From: Smittium mucronatum
Lineage: Eukaryota > Kickxellomycota > Harpellomycetes > Harpellales > Legeriomycetaceae
DNA: 26,653 nucleotides
Assembly (NCBI GenBank): GCA_001953115.1
Contig: LSSL01003021.1
Location: 1-26,653, forward strand
Direction of reading: 5' to 3'
Shown: positions 1 to 11,295 of the stretch, one piece after another
Layout of the letters: each line of letters starts with the position of its first letter
Numbering within the stretch: the first letter of the stretch is position 1
The notes under the pieces: model-generated
Database searches by the model: none
What the model saw: only the letters and a program-made list of their open reading frames with translations
Told to the model about the DNA's origin: nothing
Translations under genes and position numbers: made by a program

Positions 1-707
1 TTCCCCTATCGAGTTCCAAAACCCAAAATAATACATGTCAGAATTTAAAGACTGAAGTCAATAAATATAGAGAAGGGTTGTGAATTACAAAATACAACCC
101 GATAAACATAAAACGGTAACACATATTCAACATTTATTAAATATTATATAAAAATTTTCACAGGATTTCAATTTGAATTGGAATGAGTTTCAAGCGAATT
201 CATATCTATATAATTTTCTTTTCTATGCAAGTGTTAGCGTCATATATCTAATATCAAATCATAAAGAAAGTTCATTTGAAAAAAATCTGAATATCAAAGG
301 TGTTACAAAACAGCGACTCAATTTAACTATTAAATTCAAATAAAACTCTATCAGGCCAAAATCTACAGCTTTTCCGGTAACAGAAAAACCAAAAACACTT
401 TTTGGTGAATTTTCAGGCATGAAAAAACTATTTTAACAGTAACATATTTGATCTGCTTACATTTTAAAACTCATTTTAGAAAATTTTAGCAAGTTTTCTT
501 TAATTTTTTTTTTTAAAAGCTCTTAAAATTTGAAGCTAAATAGATTTGTTATTATTCTATTCTTATTTAAACCTTTTTTGAATTATAATAATAATGACAT
601 CGGAAAAAGTAAACACGCAAAATTTTTAAATTAAACCCAACAATTGTAACTTTAAAGTTTTTATTTATTCATCACACTTTCATTAAAATTTTTGTTTTAA
701 ATAAATT
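1..707 (+). repeat. left terminal inverted repeat arm of the 12-kb element
   Basis: This arm pairs with 11296-12002. Four of the roughly nine mismatches sit close together at 223 and 237-239; the rest are single changes. Both arms lose similarity at the same inner point, just after an ATAAATT motif (about 707 and 11296). The arm carries a 7-bp-stem hairpin at 75-100 and is otherwise A/T-rich with no open frame. It may extend left of the window. Confidence 0.93.
75..100. other. hairpin inside the terminal inverted repeat
   Basis: GGGTTGT and ACAACCC form a perfect 7-bp stem around a 12-base A/T-rich loop. The same hairpin is present in the other arm at 11903-11928. It is one of the few GC-containing structures in the arm and could be a protein-binding or structural site, but no function can be assigned from sequence alone. 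Confidence 0.5.
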
Positions 708-1685
708 TCATCATAAACTTTTTTTTCGAAAAAAATTAATCAAACCCATAATATATTTTTATATCAATAAAGAATTTCGATTATAAACCATTTCAAGACT
801 AAACTGGGAAAAAAAGAAGATATATTTGCAAAAGGCATGTTCTAATTGATTTTAGTGAAAATTAATTCGAAAAAAGTAAATAAAAAAAATTTATAGTCGA
901 AAGTAGTACATTTAAATTTAAAAAATTTAGAAATAAATCAGAAAAATGTACAATATAATACAAAAAAAGTAATTCTAAATTTTAAAAAAAGTAGATACAA
1001 ATCTGGAATTTTTTTTTGTCAATGTGAAAAATAAATAAACTGATCATTTTTAATGTGTCAATAAATTAACGAAGATATCTCGACTAAATTATAAGTTAGT
1101 TAAAATAGATTTATTTGTAAAAGTCAATAATAAATTTTACTGACTTCCTTTATCTGAATTAATATGTCGACAATATTATCTGATACACAAGAATGTTAGA
1201 AATTTAATTAAAAGACAATTTTTAAAAGTTGATGGAGAAATAGAATGTTTTTTTATTTTTAAACTTTAGTTTAGATCTAATTTAATAATAATTAATAACA
1301 AAATAGTCAACAAACAAGTTTGAATTTATTTCAATTAAAATTTATAGAGACTTATACTGCACTTATTAAAATACGATGTATGATTTCTAGTGTTTAGGAT
1401 TGATTTTTAACTAAAAATATTTTTATAATTTTGGAAGGAACCCAATTGGTATATTATATGATTATATATATTTAAATAAAAAAAATTACTTAAATATTTA
1501 TACTAACCTTAAAATGAAAACATGGAAAAAATTTTCTTGTTAGAAAGCATTGCCGAAACTAGTAACTTTGAGAAAAATTCTGCCGAAAGTGATTCGATAA
1601 TAAGGGGGATATATAAAAATGGTTAATATTATTCTTATATAAAACATAGGGAAATTAGCAAAAATAGACGGGTTTTTGAAAAAAA
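708..1685. other. AT-rich interior of 12-kb element, no gene seen
   Basis: Homopolymer-rich A/T sequence with no open frame of useful length and no recognisable protein motif on either strand. At about 1655-1685 there is an extra, slightly diverged copy of the end of the nested element that starts at 1686 (GCAAAAATAGACGGGTTTTT against GCAAAAATAGACAGGTTTTT). Confidence 0.5.
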
Positions 1686-3740
1686 TTGCAAAAATAGACA
1701 GGTTTTTAATATTTTAAAACTTCACAGGTTTATAATTTGATTTTTAGTTTTAGCGAATGTATTAACTGATATAATTTGCCGTTGATTTATGAACACTACC
1801 ATCAAGTAGATGGGATCACTTTGCTCTATATTAATTTAATTGGCTATTATTATCACAGTTAGAGAAAATCCACAATGACTCCAGTTTTGGTTAAAATTTA
1901 GGTCCACTATTCTATATTTATAGTTACTTTATGAAACATAGATATAAAAAAGTGATTCAGATTTTTTTTTCTCTTTAAAAGAAACTTGATTAGATTGAGC
2001 CAAACAAGATTATCTCCAAAAACATTTTCAGTTTAAACTATATAATTCATCAATGAGTTAAATAATTTCGGAATTTCGATTCTCACTATTTACTTTTAAA
2101 ATTTTAGCCTAAATTCTATAGCATAGACAATTTATAAAAGTTTTGACTTTAAATCCTGTCTAGAGCCAGCAATAACAAAAAGGAACCTTTCACTGCCACT
2201 AAGTGTAGCTGTTAAATAAATCTAATTTATTTTGCTGTATGTATATACTGTGATTATAAATGTTTCAATCAAAGTAGTTTTTAGCAATTTTTTAAGATTT
2301 TTTTTGAAGAGCTTGATTGTGTAACAAATCTATAAATATGGCAGTTATTATAATCATTTAAATAAGATTGGAGGTTTATCACTATATCAAGTACTAAATA
2401 TTAATTATAAATATTAAAATAACAATTAATGAGAATTTATTCTATTATTTTACCATCTCCTGCATTCTTAAAAAGTTGATTTGATAAAAAATGTACACTT
2501 AAGACTTAAAAATATTAAATATAGAGACCTTTCATCCTTCCTGGTATATTTAACATTTAATTTTTTTATTATAATACACTTATTGTATATATAAATAATT
2601 TCACGATTTTTAATTTAGTAAAAGAAATCATATTACCAAAACATAGCATTATTAGTAGAATTTTACCACCATTAGTAACAATACCAATAAATTATAACTT
2701 GAATTTATATTTAAAATATTAACGGTTTTCGTGATTTCAATAATTAAATTATTTTTATATTATCTTAAAAATTCATCTTAATAAGATATTTTTTGCTTAA
2801 AAAAATTATGCAGTCATTGAGAATTTATTAAAAGATAGTTAGATAATAAAGAATAACAGTAAATACTGCCACCATAAATTCGAAATTTGAAAAAATGTGC
2901 TGTATTAATTCATTAGATTGCTATTGGGATTTAATAAAGGCTTTAACGATAAAAACTAATTTTTTATCTCAAGAGAAAATCACTAAATCGTTGAGAATAC
3001 AATATATATAACAAATTTTATAGATGGGGTTTCTTTTATTAAATGGATAAATCTCTCGTTTTATAATTTTTTTTTTAGGTAATACACACACAGCTTCAAA
3101 TAGATAATACCCTGTTATAACCAAATTAACTGCTAAAAAGAATAAGAATGCGTGAACTTAAAATAAAAACCATAAATTTTAGTAAAATGTAAATTTTATT
3201 AATAAATTAAAAATAGTTTGGTACATTAATCTCTTAGAAAGTATTACAAGTTAATTTATCAATAACTTTTTTATTTTGGTTCAGATTTCACTGTTTTTTT
3301 ATAAATCTAAAATATTAGAAAATGGTTGCTTTCAAATATGTGATCTTTAATAAATCGGATAGCTTTTTATTATTTTAAGTGTATTTCAGAGGATTTTGAA
3401 TGTCTTTTTGAAGATATTCTTGTTTTGCTCAATCTAACCAAGTTTCTTTTAAAGAGAAAAAAAAATCTGAATCACTTTTTTATATCTATGTTTCATAAAG
3501 TAACTATAAATATAGAATAGTGGACCTAAATTTTAACCAAAACTGGAGTCATTGTGATTTTCTCTAATTTTTATAATAATATCCAATTAAATTAATATAG
3601 AGCAAAGTGATCACATCTACTTGATGGTAGTGTTATTAAATCAACGGCAAATTATATCAGTTAATACATTCGCTAAAACTAAAAATCAAATTATAAACCT
3701 GTGAAGTTTTAAAATATTAAAAACCTGTCTATTTTTGCAA
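1686..3740. mobile_element. nested 2.05-kb inverted-repeat element (~340-bp TIRs)
   Basis: The left arm at about 1686-2026 is the reverse complement of about 3400-3740, roughly 96% identical by eye. The outer ends read TTGCAAAAATAGACAGG and its complement. The inner 1.37 kb (2027-3399) is A/T-rich and contains no open frame or transposase motif, so this is a non-autonomous element inserted in the 12-kb element. Directly outside the left arm, at 1655-1685, the terminal motif is repeated once more, which suggests either a tandem end duplication or a second insertion at the same point. Weak similarity (TTTTTGA) suggests the true ends may lie up to about 13 bp farther out. Confidence 0.85.
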
Positions 3741-4835
3741 AAAGTCAAAAATATAATAACAATAGTTAAAAATATATCATATTAATAAAAAAATCATAAT
3801 CAACTACAAAATTAACAAATATTTTGGATTTCAGAAACAAAACAGGATATTTCATTACAAAAAAAGCAATATTTAGTTTTATTGGACAAATATTGACTAT
3901 TTAACGATTTCTTTTGAAACTTATTCAAGTTTAATTTTTTTGAATCATATAAAGTATTCGAACCTTATATTTTTTTTAAAAATCAATTAATTATTCTTAT
4001 TTAAAATCATGAAAAAAAAAAAATTAAATTAAAATTCGCAGATTATATAAAAAAAGTATTTAATTGTATCAAAGTGTTTAATTTTGTAAACAGTTAATGG
4101 CAAGCTTTGATAATTTTGTATCAGTTTACTAACTTTGTATCAATTAGCCAAGTTTGGTCCGTTTTTATCGGCAAACAATATAGAAAGGATTAAAATTCGG
4201 TTTAATAAGCTATTATTTTATCTGTCTGAAATTTTCAAGATTTTAAAAAAATATTGAGGTAAAACTCGGTCCCAAAATAAATACAATACGGTTGGATATA
4301 TTCGAATAGAACTTTTTCCAAAAAAAGAGAATTTAGTGGATTAGGATTTAAAAAATAGAAGAGTGAATTTTGAATAAGTATAAGAATATATATAAAAGAA
4401 TCCGATATACACCTAAAATATTTGGCTGATTTGATATATGTTACTATGGTTCAAGGGATTCTAAGAAAATAATAAGAATAAATTTTTTTAATAGAATAAT
4501 CACCACGGTGCTCTTCTATGCATACATAATGCAAATGAATACAATACGAAATTACTAAAATTACGTAACCAAGCTTTTCAGGCATTCAAGTTAAAAAAAT
4601 TCTTGATTTTAATTTACGAAAGTAATATGATTATTCTTATTAATAGTGTTTGGGGTAGGAATAAAAAAAGACAAAAGGCTACTTTAATCTTTTAAAAATA
4701 AAGGAACCAAATCCGCACATGATTTGGAGATGAAATTCCTCAAAAATTTTGATTTTTTAAAAGAAAAATGATAATTATAAAAGTAATTAATCCAATAAAT
4801 AGACGGATGAAATAAATAAAGATTTAAAATTAATT
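3741..4835. other. AT-rich interior of 12-kb element, no gene seen
   Basis: A/T-rich sequence between the nested element and the GC-richer island. All frames are closed frequently and no motif could be recognised on either strand. Confidence 0.5.
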
Positions 4836-5670
4836 TTGGTTTCAAAATTCAATAACGTGTCGGAAGCGAATTCTCTATACCAATTAGACTGGTACAAATA
4901 CTCACTTCTAGACTTTTGTTATAATCCTAACGGAGAGGCAACATTGAGCGCACTATTACAAGCACAATCTGCTCCCTCACTCAGCAGAGGCATTAGAACA
5001 GGTATTTTTCTCTTACTCCACCATACAAACTTCACCCTTTGCTCCCTGTAAGTAATACACTAAGTTTTTTCACAGCCCCCATATTAGGAATAATAGGCGA
5101 GAACCTTACCGAGGGGTCGGGACCGAAACCTAACGAAATTCCATGTAAAGAAAATACAAGAACATTCTTAACTGGTTCTTCCGCCAAGTCTACCGATGAG
5201 TCTAAGTCTCCACTTAGTTCAAGGGCATCGATAGAGATTGATGCCGAAGCATCACCTTCTCTATTTTAATCCACTTCTCTCCAAGTATCAATCTCAGGGG
5301 CAAACCCATAAGGGTAAGCACTGGACTCGACCAGCTCATTGTTGCGCATAATCATGCACATAGAACTATTTAAGCTAATAAATTCATTATATAATTGCCA
5401 AAAATGTACTAACTAAAAGAAAACAGACTAGCAGGTAATGATCCCAGTCCACGAAGTAATAAAATAAAATAACTAACTAACCAGCATTTGTAAACCAAAA
5501 CGAACAGTATAAAATTAATTTTGTCTCAAAACAAGAAAATAATACTAATTATACTATAAAACGAGACTATAAAGTGATTAAAGCAATCTTAGAGCGTGCT
5601 AAGAATGTCAGACCATAAAGGGTGCGTAGTTTCACCTAAGATTATAATGAACATCCTATCACTTTAATCG
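4836..5670. other. GC-richer island, unidentified (decayed gene or LTR-like insert)
   Basis: From about 4850 to 5350 the base composition and stop-codon density change sharply compared with both sides. On the plus strand two frames are open for 71 and 76 codons (4836-5051 and 5039-5269). On the minus strand a frame is open over much the same interval, roughly 5265 down to 5040, with motifs such as SISIDALELSGDLDSS and LHGISLGFGPDPSVRFSP; upstream in that frame, across one stop, is YPYGFAPEIDTWREVD. Open frames on both strands make it unclear which, if either, is coding. I do not recognise the product. A sequence beginning TGTCGGAAGC at 4858 could be a retrotransposon LTR start, but no matching end or target duplication was found. 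A fragment of a horizontally acquired or organellar gene is also possible. Confidence 0.4.
5571..5665. other. imperfect long hairpin at right edge of the GC-richer island
   Basis: AAAGTGAT at 5571-5578 pairs with ATCACTTT at 5658-5665, and AATCTTAG at 5585-5592 pairs with CTAAGATT at 5636-5643, giving a two-part stem. The enclosed loop is relatively GC-rich (about 5593-5635). It could be a remnant of an insertion end or a structured RNA. No known RNA family was recognised. Confidence 0.35.
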
Positions 5671-6061
5671 TTATAATATTATATAATACTCCATATCTTA
5701 AATAGATGAATGAAGTTTTTGATTTTTATCCCGTAATCGGATTCTGAATTAAGGTCCTTATACATTAATTTTATACCATAATAGAAAAATATTATTGTGT
5801 TTTTACTTCAGAAACAAAGAAAATAATGATCGAAAAAACAAAATAACTCCAATAAGGCTATCCAAATTACTAAATTACAAAGTTATAATCGGATCCCAAA
5901 ATAAAATAATAAAAATATCCTATTTTTTGAAAATTATAACGCCAGTTCTACGAAAAAAAACTAATGGGAAGATTATTACATTTCTATCTGATTTGATTGA
6001 ATTGAGAGAAGTGCTAATGTTCATATAAAAATGTATAGCATTTTATCATCAATAAAATCTA

Positions 6062-7374
6062 CATAACAAACCCAAAATCTGATACAAATCACTAAAATCC
6101 AACACATATCACTGAAATATATCGTACACTGCATTTTTAGCCATTAAAATCTGAGATTCATAACTAAAAACTTTTTCGATTTATTTGTTGAAATTTTTTT
6201 AAAAAATTGATGCGAATTATTCTTTTTTAGGAAATTCGATGAATTTTATATTATTGCGCGATATACAGATGGATATGATTTTTGACAGTGATAAAAGAAA
6301 CAAATTTACAGCTTAAATTTATCTTTTAATCATTAAAAAAAATAAGTCAATTTAATAAAAAGTGTATAGAAGAAATTTTAAAAAATACTCTTACTTATTG
6401 CGAAAATCATTGATATAAGCATCTTTTACGTGAACTTGAGAGGATGAAATACCCGTTTATAGAGCAAAAAAACTAAAAGAAATAAGATAATTGCACTTAT
6501 CAGTATTATTAAAAGCTTTAAAATGTTTATTTTCAATTTTTTTTTGGAAATATTGATCAAATTTTGTTATATTAATAATTAAGTTAACTTTTAAAAAGAC
6601 ATTAAACTAATTTTCAAATATTCTACATCATTTTTTTTATACATCAAAACCATACCATCAATTTTCTATTTTTTGTGAGATATTATAACATGTTAGGTAT
6701 TAGTTCAGTTTGTTAATCTCTATATTTAAAATATCTTAATTAATCAACAAAAAACTGGAATAAATATTTAAATATTCTCTAAAAAATCGAAATAAATTCC
6801 AAGTGCTATTAAAATACCTACTTTGTATTTTTTTTGGGTTTAAATTGAATCATGATCTTTAAAAAAAAATCAAAACTTCTATCGCGCTTTGGTTATAAAT
6901 GTGAACCGACTATAAAGATGTCACAAAAAATTATACATTGTTGACAGTGGGACTAATATGATATTTATTATGCCATTTGGTACATATACTATTCGATTAT
7001 ATTAAATGTTCATGTAAGTATAATATGAACCTAATTTTACCTTAATAGATGATTGAAAACTGTTGGTATTTGTGAATAATGAATTTTGATTTTATTTGGA
7101 GCTTTTTTAGGTTTTGATTATTATTTTCTTTCATAAAAACTTGAGATGGGATTAATAGTATTTATTACTGTCAAAAATCATATCCATCTGTATATCTCAA
7201 AATAGTGAACAAATCATTGAATTTTTTAAAAAAGAATGATTTGCATCAATTTTTTAAATTTTGTCCAATAAATAAATATAAATTTTTTTCAGTGATTAAG
7301 CTCAAATTTTAGTGGTGAAAAATGCAGTTAATGATAGATTTTAGTAATATATACCAGATTTCGGGTTAGTTATG
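6062..7374. mobile_element. nested 1.3-kb inverted-repeat element (~215-235-bp TIRs)
   Basis: The left arm at 6062-6294 is the inverted counterpart of 7162-7374. The outer ends read CATAACAAACCC on the left and the complement of CATAACTAACCC on the right. The innermost shared block contains ATATACAGATGGATATGA. The arms are visibly diverged by substitutions and small gaps, so this looks older than the element at 1686. The interior (6295-7161) holds no open frame and no transposase motif. The element is non-autonomous and of unknown family. Confidence 0.78.
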
Positions 7375-7613
7375 CAAGATCACAGTTATGATAACATTTT
7401 TACCATTTGAAAATTCCATTTTTTTAATTACTGATTCATTTTTACTTTTTTTGTAAGAGCAAATGTTTTAAATACTTTCAAAATAAAATTATTTCACACA
7501 TACATTCTTTTAAGTAATCATCACCATTTAATTTACCCCTTTTAATACCAACACAAACTTCCAATTAAATTTTAGCTCTTTTTTGACAGATTTTTAACTT
7601 TCAGCTATAAGTG

Positions 7614-7636
7614 GAACATTCTCTTTTAGAATGTTC
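7614..7636. other. short perfect hairpin
   Basis: GAACATTC and GAATGTTC form an 8-bp stem around a 7-base loop. No T-run or flanking gene suggests a terminator role. It is probably a fortuitous or transposon-derived structure. Confidence 0.3.
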
Positions 7637-7818
7637 AATTTAATGTTAAATCTTTGCTAAATTCTCGGTTTTGATATATTCCATATGAAAAATATAAGAT
7701 TATTGGATAAAATAAAAAATCAAAACTTGTTACCTGAAGAAAAATAACGAAAGATTGTTAATAAAAAATATAATATCCAATTTTTCATGTTAATTTATGC
7801 TATAAATTTATCAAATAA

Positions 7819-7873
7819 TATGGGAGATTCTCTTAAAAAGCAGATATTTATGATATTAAATTTTTACTACTTT
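7819..7873 (+). repeat. truncated copy of the 14805-15062 MITE family
   Basis: The block TGGGAGATTCTCTTA followed about 25 bases later by ATATTAAATTTTTACTAC matches the left end of the MITE at 14805 in the same order and spacing. No right end (AGAATCTCCCA) was found nearby, so the copy is truncated or its right part has decayed. It lies within the 12-kb element. Confidence 0.6.
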
Positions 7874-8872
7874 CAAAATTATGATGTTGAAAACTAGTGG
7901 TATTTTTGCTGTATTATCGAATGAATGAGAATTTAAACGATATAGGTACTTCAATTGTTAATAAAGCGAGTGTTTTAATTATTGAAAGCTAATGGTTATA
8001 AATTTATTGACAAGAATAGATAATTACCCACCTTTAAAATTTAAATTTCAATTTAGACAACGTTACCTTTAGACAAGAAAAGTTTTTATTCAAAAAGATT
8101 CAACCATATCTACGGTAAAATAAAGTCTGGTAGCAGATTTAATTTCCTAGCTTCAATCTTCTGATCGATATATCCAATTCATATGATGTAGAGATAAAGG
8201 TGATTTAAAACCAAGGTAGTTTGTATTATTCGGAATTTTAAATAATAAAAATAATTCCAAGAAAAAATTTCATGTCATATAATAGATGGTTTACTTTTTT
8301 TAATTATCTTCTAGGTTAGCTTATAGCAAAAGCGAGTAGAATTTTCAAAAATCGCCATTAATATTTTTATTGCTTGTATTTAAGCAAAGAATTAGATAAA
8401 TACTCTCTTAGATCCCATATCATCACCGAAATTTGTTTACTCAGTTTACCCATCTTATACACGTAATAAATTTTTTATGTAAACCTTTCATATATTTAGT
8501 CCTTCAGTCTGAGTCAAAGAATTGGTTAAAATTAGCTACAATAAACGGCTTACAATCAATACCACGCATTATATATATATATAATGGATATGTATTATCC
8601 CAATCACAATAGTATTTTCTATAAAGCTTGTATTTAGCTTCTTATTTCTTCAAAGATAAATTTAGGATAAAAACAATTAATTTCCACAAAAATTCTAGTT
8701 TTACTTAAAACATAAGATTTATGTATTTTAATCAAATTTTTAGATAAGTATCAGGTACTAATTTTAAAAAAAATAGAAATTTTCTCTACATTCACATTAG
8801 AACTATACACCAATCGCTAATATATACCCTTTTAAATGATGAAGTTATTTAATTCTGCTAATAACAATACAC

Positions 8873-8892
8873 ATATATATATATATATATAT
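8873..8892. repeat. (AT)n microsatellite
   Basis: About ten AT dinucleotides in a row followed directly by a run of T. A shorter AT run occurs at about 8570-8583. Confidence 0.8.
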
Positions 8893-9418
8893 TTTTTTTT
8901 TAAAGGGAATTTATTTACAATATTTAAATACTAGAATAAAACTAAAATAAAATATAAAATATAAGGAAAAAATAATAAAATTTCATCCCACACCCATCTG
9001 TCGCTTAACAATACACATAAGTTATCTAATATCATTCATAGATACATATTTTTATATATAGCCATTTTTTATCACAAAATGAAAAATTTAAGATCTGTTT
9101 TTGTAAATGATGATTAATAAATTTAAAGTATGATGGATACTAGCTAAGTCTTAATCTTTAAAATTCATATTAAGAGAGTAAATTAATAAGATATATTTTA
9201 ATATTGATAAAGTAATTAATAGTATAAAATCGACATTTAAATTTCGATTATTTTTACTAACTAATTTCTTATAAAAAATACATAGCGTTTTTAGCGCCAT
9301 TGAAGGCCAAAATCATTGGATATTTGTGTTGGTATTTAAAAGAGTTAGTATAAATGTTGGTGATTGCGTAAAAGAAGGTGATGTGTGAAATAAAAATATT
9401 TTGGGAGTGTTTAAAACA

Positions 9419-9897
9419 ACGTCTCTTTTTTTAATTATACATGATTTTTATCAAAAATAATTTTACATTTTTACAATTAGATCTCACTTTTTTTTTAAAT
9501 TCAAACTACCAATTCTCATTTGATAATATATTTTCAGAGTTTTTTTTCGTTTTTTTTTAATTTAATTACACTTTGTGAATTGAAATTTACTCTTTACGAA
9601 TTTATATTTACTTTTTTTGGGTTTATTAGTGATGAGTTATATTAAAAAATTTATGTGTTATTTATAGAGAATGGATTAATCTAAGTCTTTATTTTAGCTA
9701 GAAAAAATTATTTTAAAATTTAAGATAAAAAATATCATAAAAAGAAATTGCTTAAAAATAATTACAGTATTACAAATTAAAAAAATTATTGAAAAAGAAA
9801 ATCTCTCCAACTTCATAAAGGTAATTCAAAGTGGAGCGACCAGTACAGGTGTTAAAAAAACACAGAGGAGTGTTTACACCCCTTTTATTTCTCCACT
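9419..9897. other. AT-rich spacer upstream of the integrase remnant
   Basis: Mostly T/A-rich. The last 60 bases before 9898 become less biased, with AGGTGT-AAAAAAACACAGAGGAG and a complementary ACACCCC nearby, and may include the lost N-terminal codons of the integrase. No frame could be followed with confidence upstream of 9898. Confidence 0.4.
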
Positions 9898-11231
9898 CAG
9901 CATTTAGTGGAGGAATTTTATCATAATTTGACTGAAGAGCATAAAGATCAAGTATAATAAAAAAGACTTATAATTCCAATAGTTCAGAAAAATATTTTGA
10001 AAAATTTGAACTTTATTTAATAGTTATGTGAATTAATACCAGCATTTTTTTTAGTTGTAAATTTCAAGGTGGAAAATTTTATCCACTTTTGTTGGGCAGC
10101 TTCATCACATACAAAATCTGAAATAGAAATTTTGGTTGTTTAATTTTTTTATTTTTAAATTCTTGATATCTCCAAAAGTAATCCAGGTAGAAAATGTGCG
10201 AGAACCCAAAAAGGTGGATTTTATGGATTTTTTATCGACGCTCACATGATTAGACCCAGTGTTTATAGCTCCTAGAAATCCCCAGATAAATAGGATGGTT
10301 GAAAAAGCTGATGGAACATTATATTGCACAATTAATTAATTAATGGAATAAATTATCGTAAGAAAATAGGTTAGAAAATTTAAAATAAAATTTTATTTGA
10401 AACTAAATATCAATTGAATTTTAGATTTTTATAGTATTGCTCTTATGCTATAAATTTGACTGAAATTATATGTATAAAAATGCCACCATCTAAGGTGATG
10501 TATTTATAAAAACTTTTAACATGTGCTGGTTTTCTTGCAGAAGACTTATTTTTATAAAATTTGGGCAAGTTTGCCGTGGTCAACCCATCTAATATATTTA
10601 CATAGACAAATTATAAATCTGAAAGAAAAAAAATATTGAAATAGTGACCTGTGGGGAGTAAAATCGACTTAATAACTATATGGAAAATTAGGAAAATGGA
10701 ATAGATGAAAGGTTAGTGGAAAACTCTTAGACTTTTGAAGAAAATTTGTAAGAAAAAATTAGATCAAATAGAATTGCAATATAATATTTTTATCATTCAG
10801 AGATACATATTTCGAACCGGTAATATGTTATAGAGAATAATGAAAGAATTATCGCTTATGTTGTCCGCGTCAGAATAAAGGCTAAAGTACATAATAGTAT
10901 CAATACCTGATAGGATGCATATTTTCATTGATTGTGATCATAGATAAATTTAGAGATAGTTACGATTCAGGATAAGAATATGGTGTTATTAATCAAAAAA
11001 AATAAAAGAAATTTTGTATAAATGATTAGCAGATAAAAATTTATCAGTTCCAAACAAAAAAATATTAATAAGCGGCCCGTTTATAAGAAATTTAGGTTGT
11101 ATTTAAATTTTCGAGATAAATGCACTTGTAAAGGATCATATAGAGATAACAAATGCAATTGCAAATGCAAAAATAAAAAGAAATTAAGAATGTTTTATTC
11201 CATAGAATATGACCACAAAATCAAAAAATTA
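9898..11231 (+). pseudogene. decayed rve-type integrase (transposase) of the 12-kb element
   Basis: I pieced this together across frameshifts and stops. An N-terminal piece (about 9898-10020) reads EEFYHNLTEEHKDQV, then KRLIIPIVQKNILKNL after two stops. The zinc-binding HHCC region expected next is missing, an internal deletion of perhaps 100 residues. The catalytic core resumes at about 10061-10120 (HFCWAASSHTKSEIEIL), then PKVIQVENVREPKKVDFMDF where SDNGREF-type sequence is expected, so the second catalytic Asp appears replaced by Glu. It continues as APRNPQINRMVEKADGTL at about 10270-10310, matching the integrase signature around the third acidic residue. The final open stretch, 11037-11231, ends in a Cys-rich tail (KCTCKGSYRDNKCNCKCKNK) like that of the KRBA2/SCAND3-type integrases. 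The gene stops 64 bp short of the right TIR and clearly cannot encode an active enzyme. Confidence 0.72.
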
Positions 11232-11295
11232 TGAATAAAAAAGCCCAGATTTGAGCGTTTAAAGTGCCCTAAAAGATATCTAAGCGTTTTAAAGC

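Larger units (their letters stand above)
7465..9418. repeat. degenerate inverted repeat pair, possible 1.95-kb old element
   Basis: About 100 bp at 7465-7563 is the diverged reverse complement of 9318-9418. Shared blocks include TTTGTGTTGGTATT, GGTGAT and TGTGTGAAATAA in the same order. Identity is lower than for the other pairs (roughly 70-75% by eye) and the arms do not extend outward. The enclosed 7564-9317 has no recognisable gene. It contains a small hairpin (7614-7636), a fragment of the 14805 MITE family (7819-7873) and an (AT)n run (8873-8892). It abuts the preceding element at 7374. Confidence 0.55.

Noticed and set aside
4858..5670. Solo LTR beginning TGTCGGAAGC
   Set aside because: No matching 3' end with CA and no convincing target-site duplication were found, so the LTR reading is kept only as a possibility in the island entry.
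5795..6028. 77-codon plus-strand open frame
   Set aside because: Lys/Ile/Asn-rich composition expected by chance in A/T-rich sequence, no motif, no continuation on either side.
10105..10329. 74-codon minus-strand open frame
   Set aside because: The plus strand of the same interval encodes the integrase motif APRNPQINRMVEKADGTL; the minus frame is its shadow.
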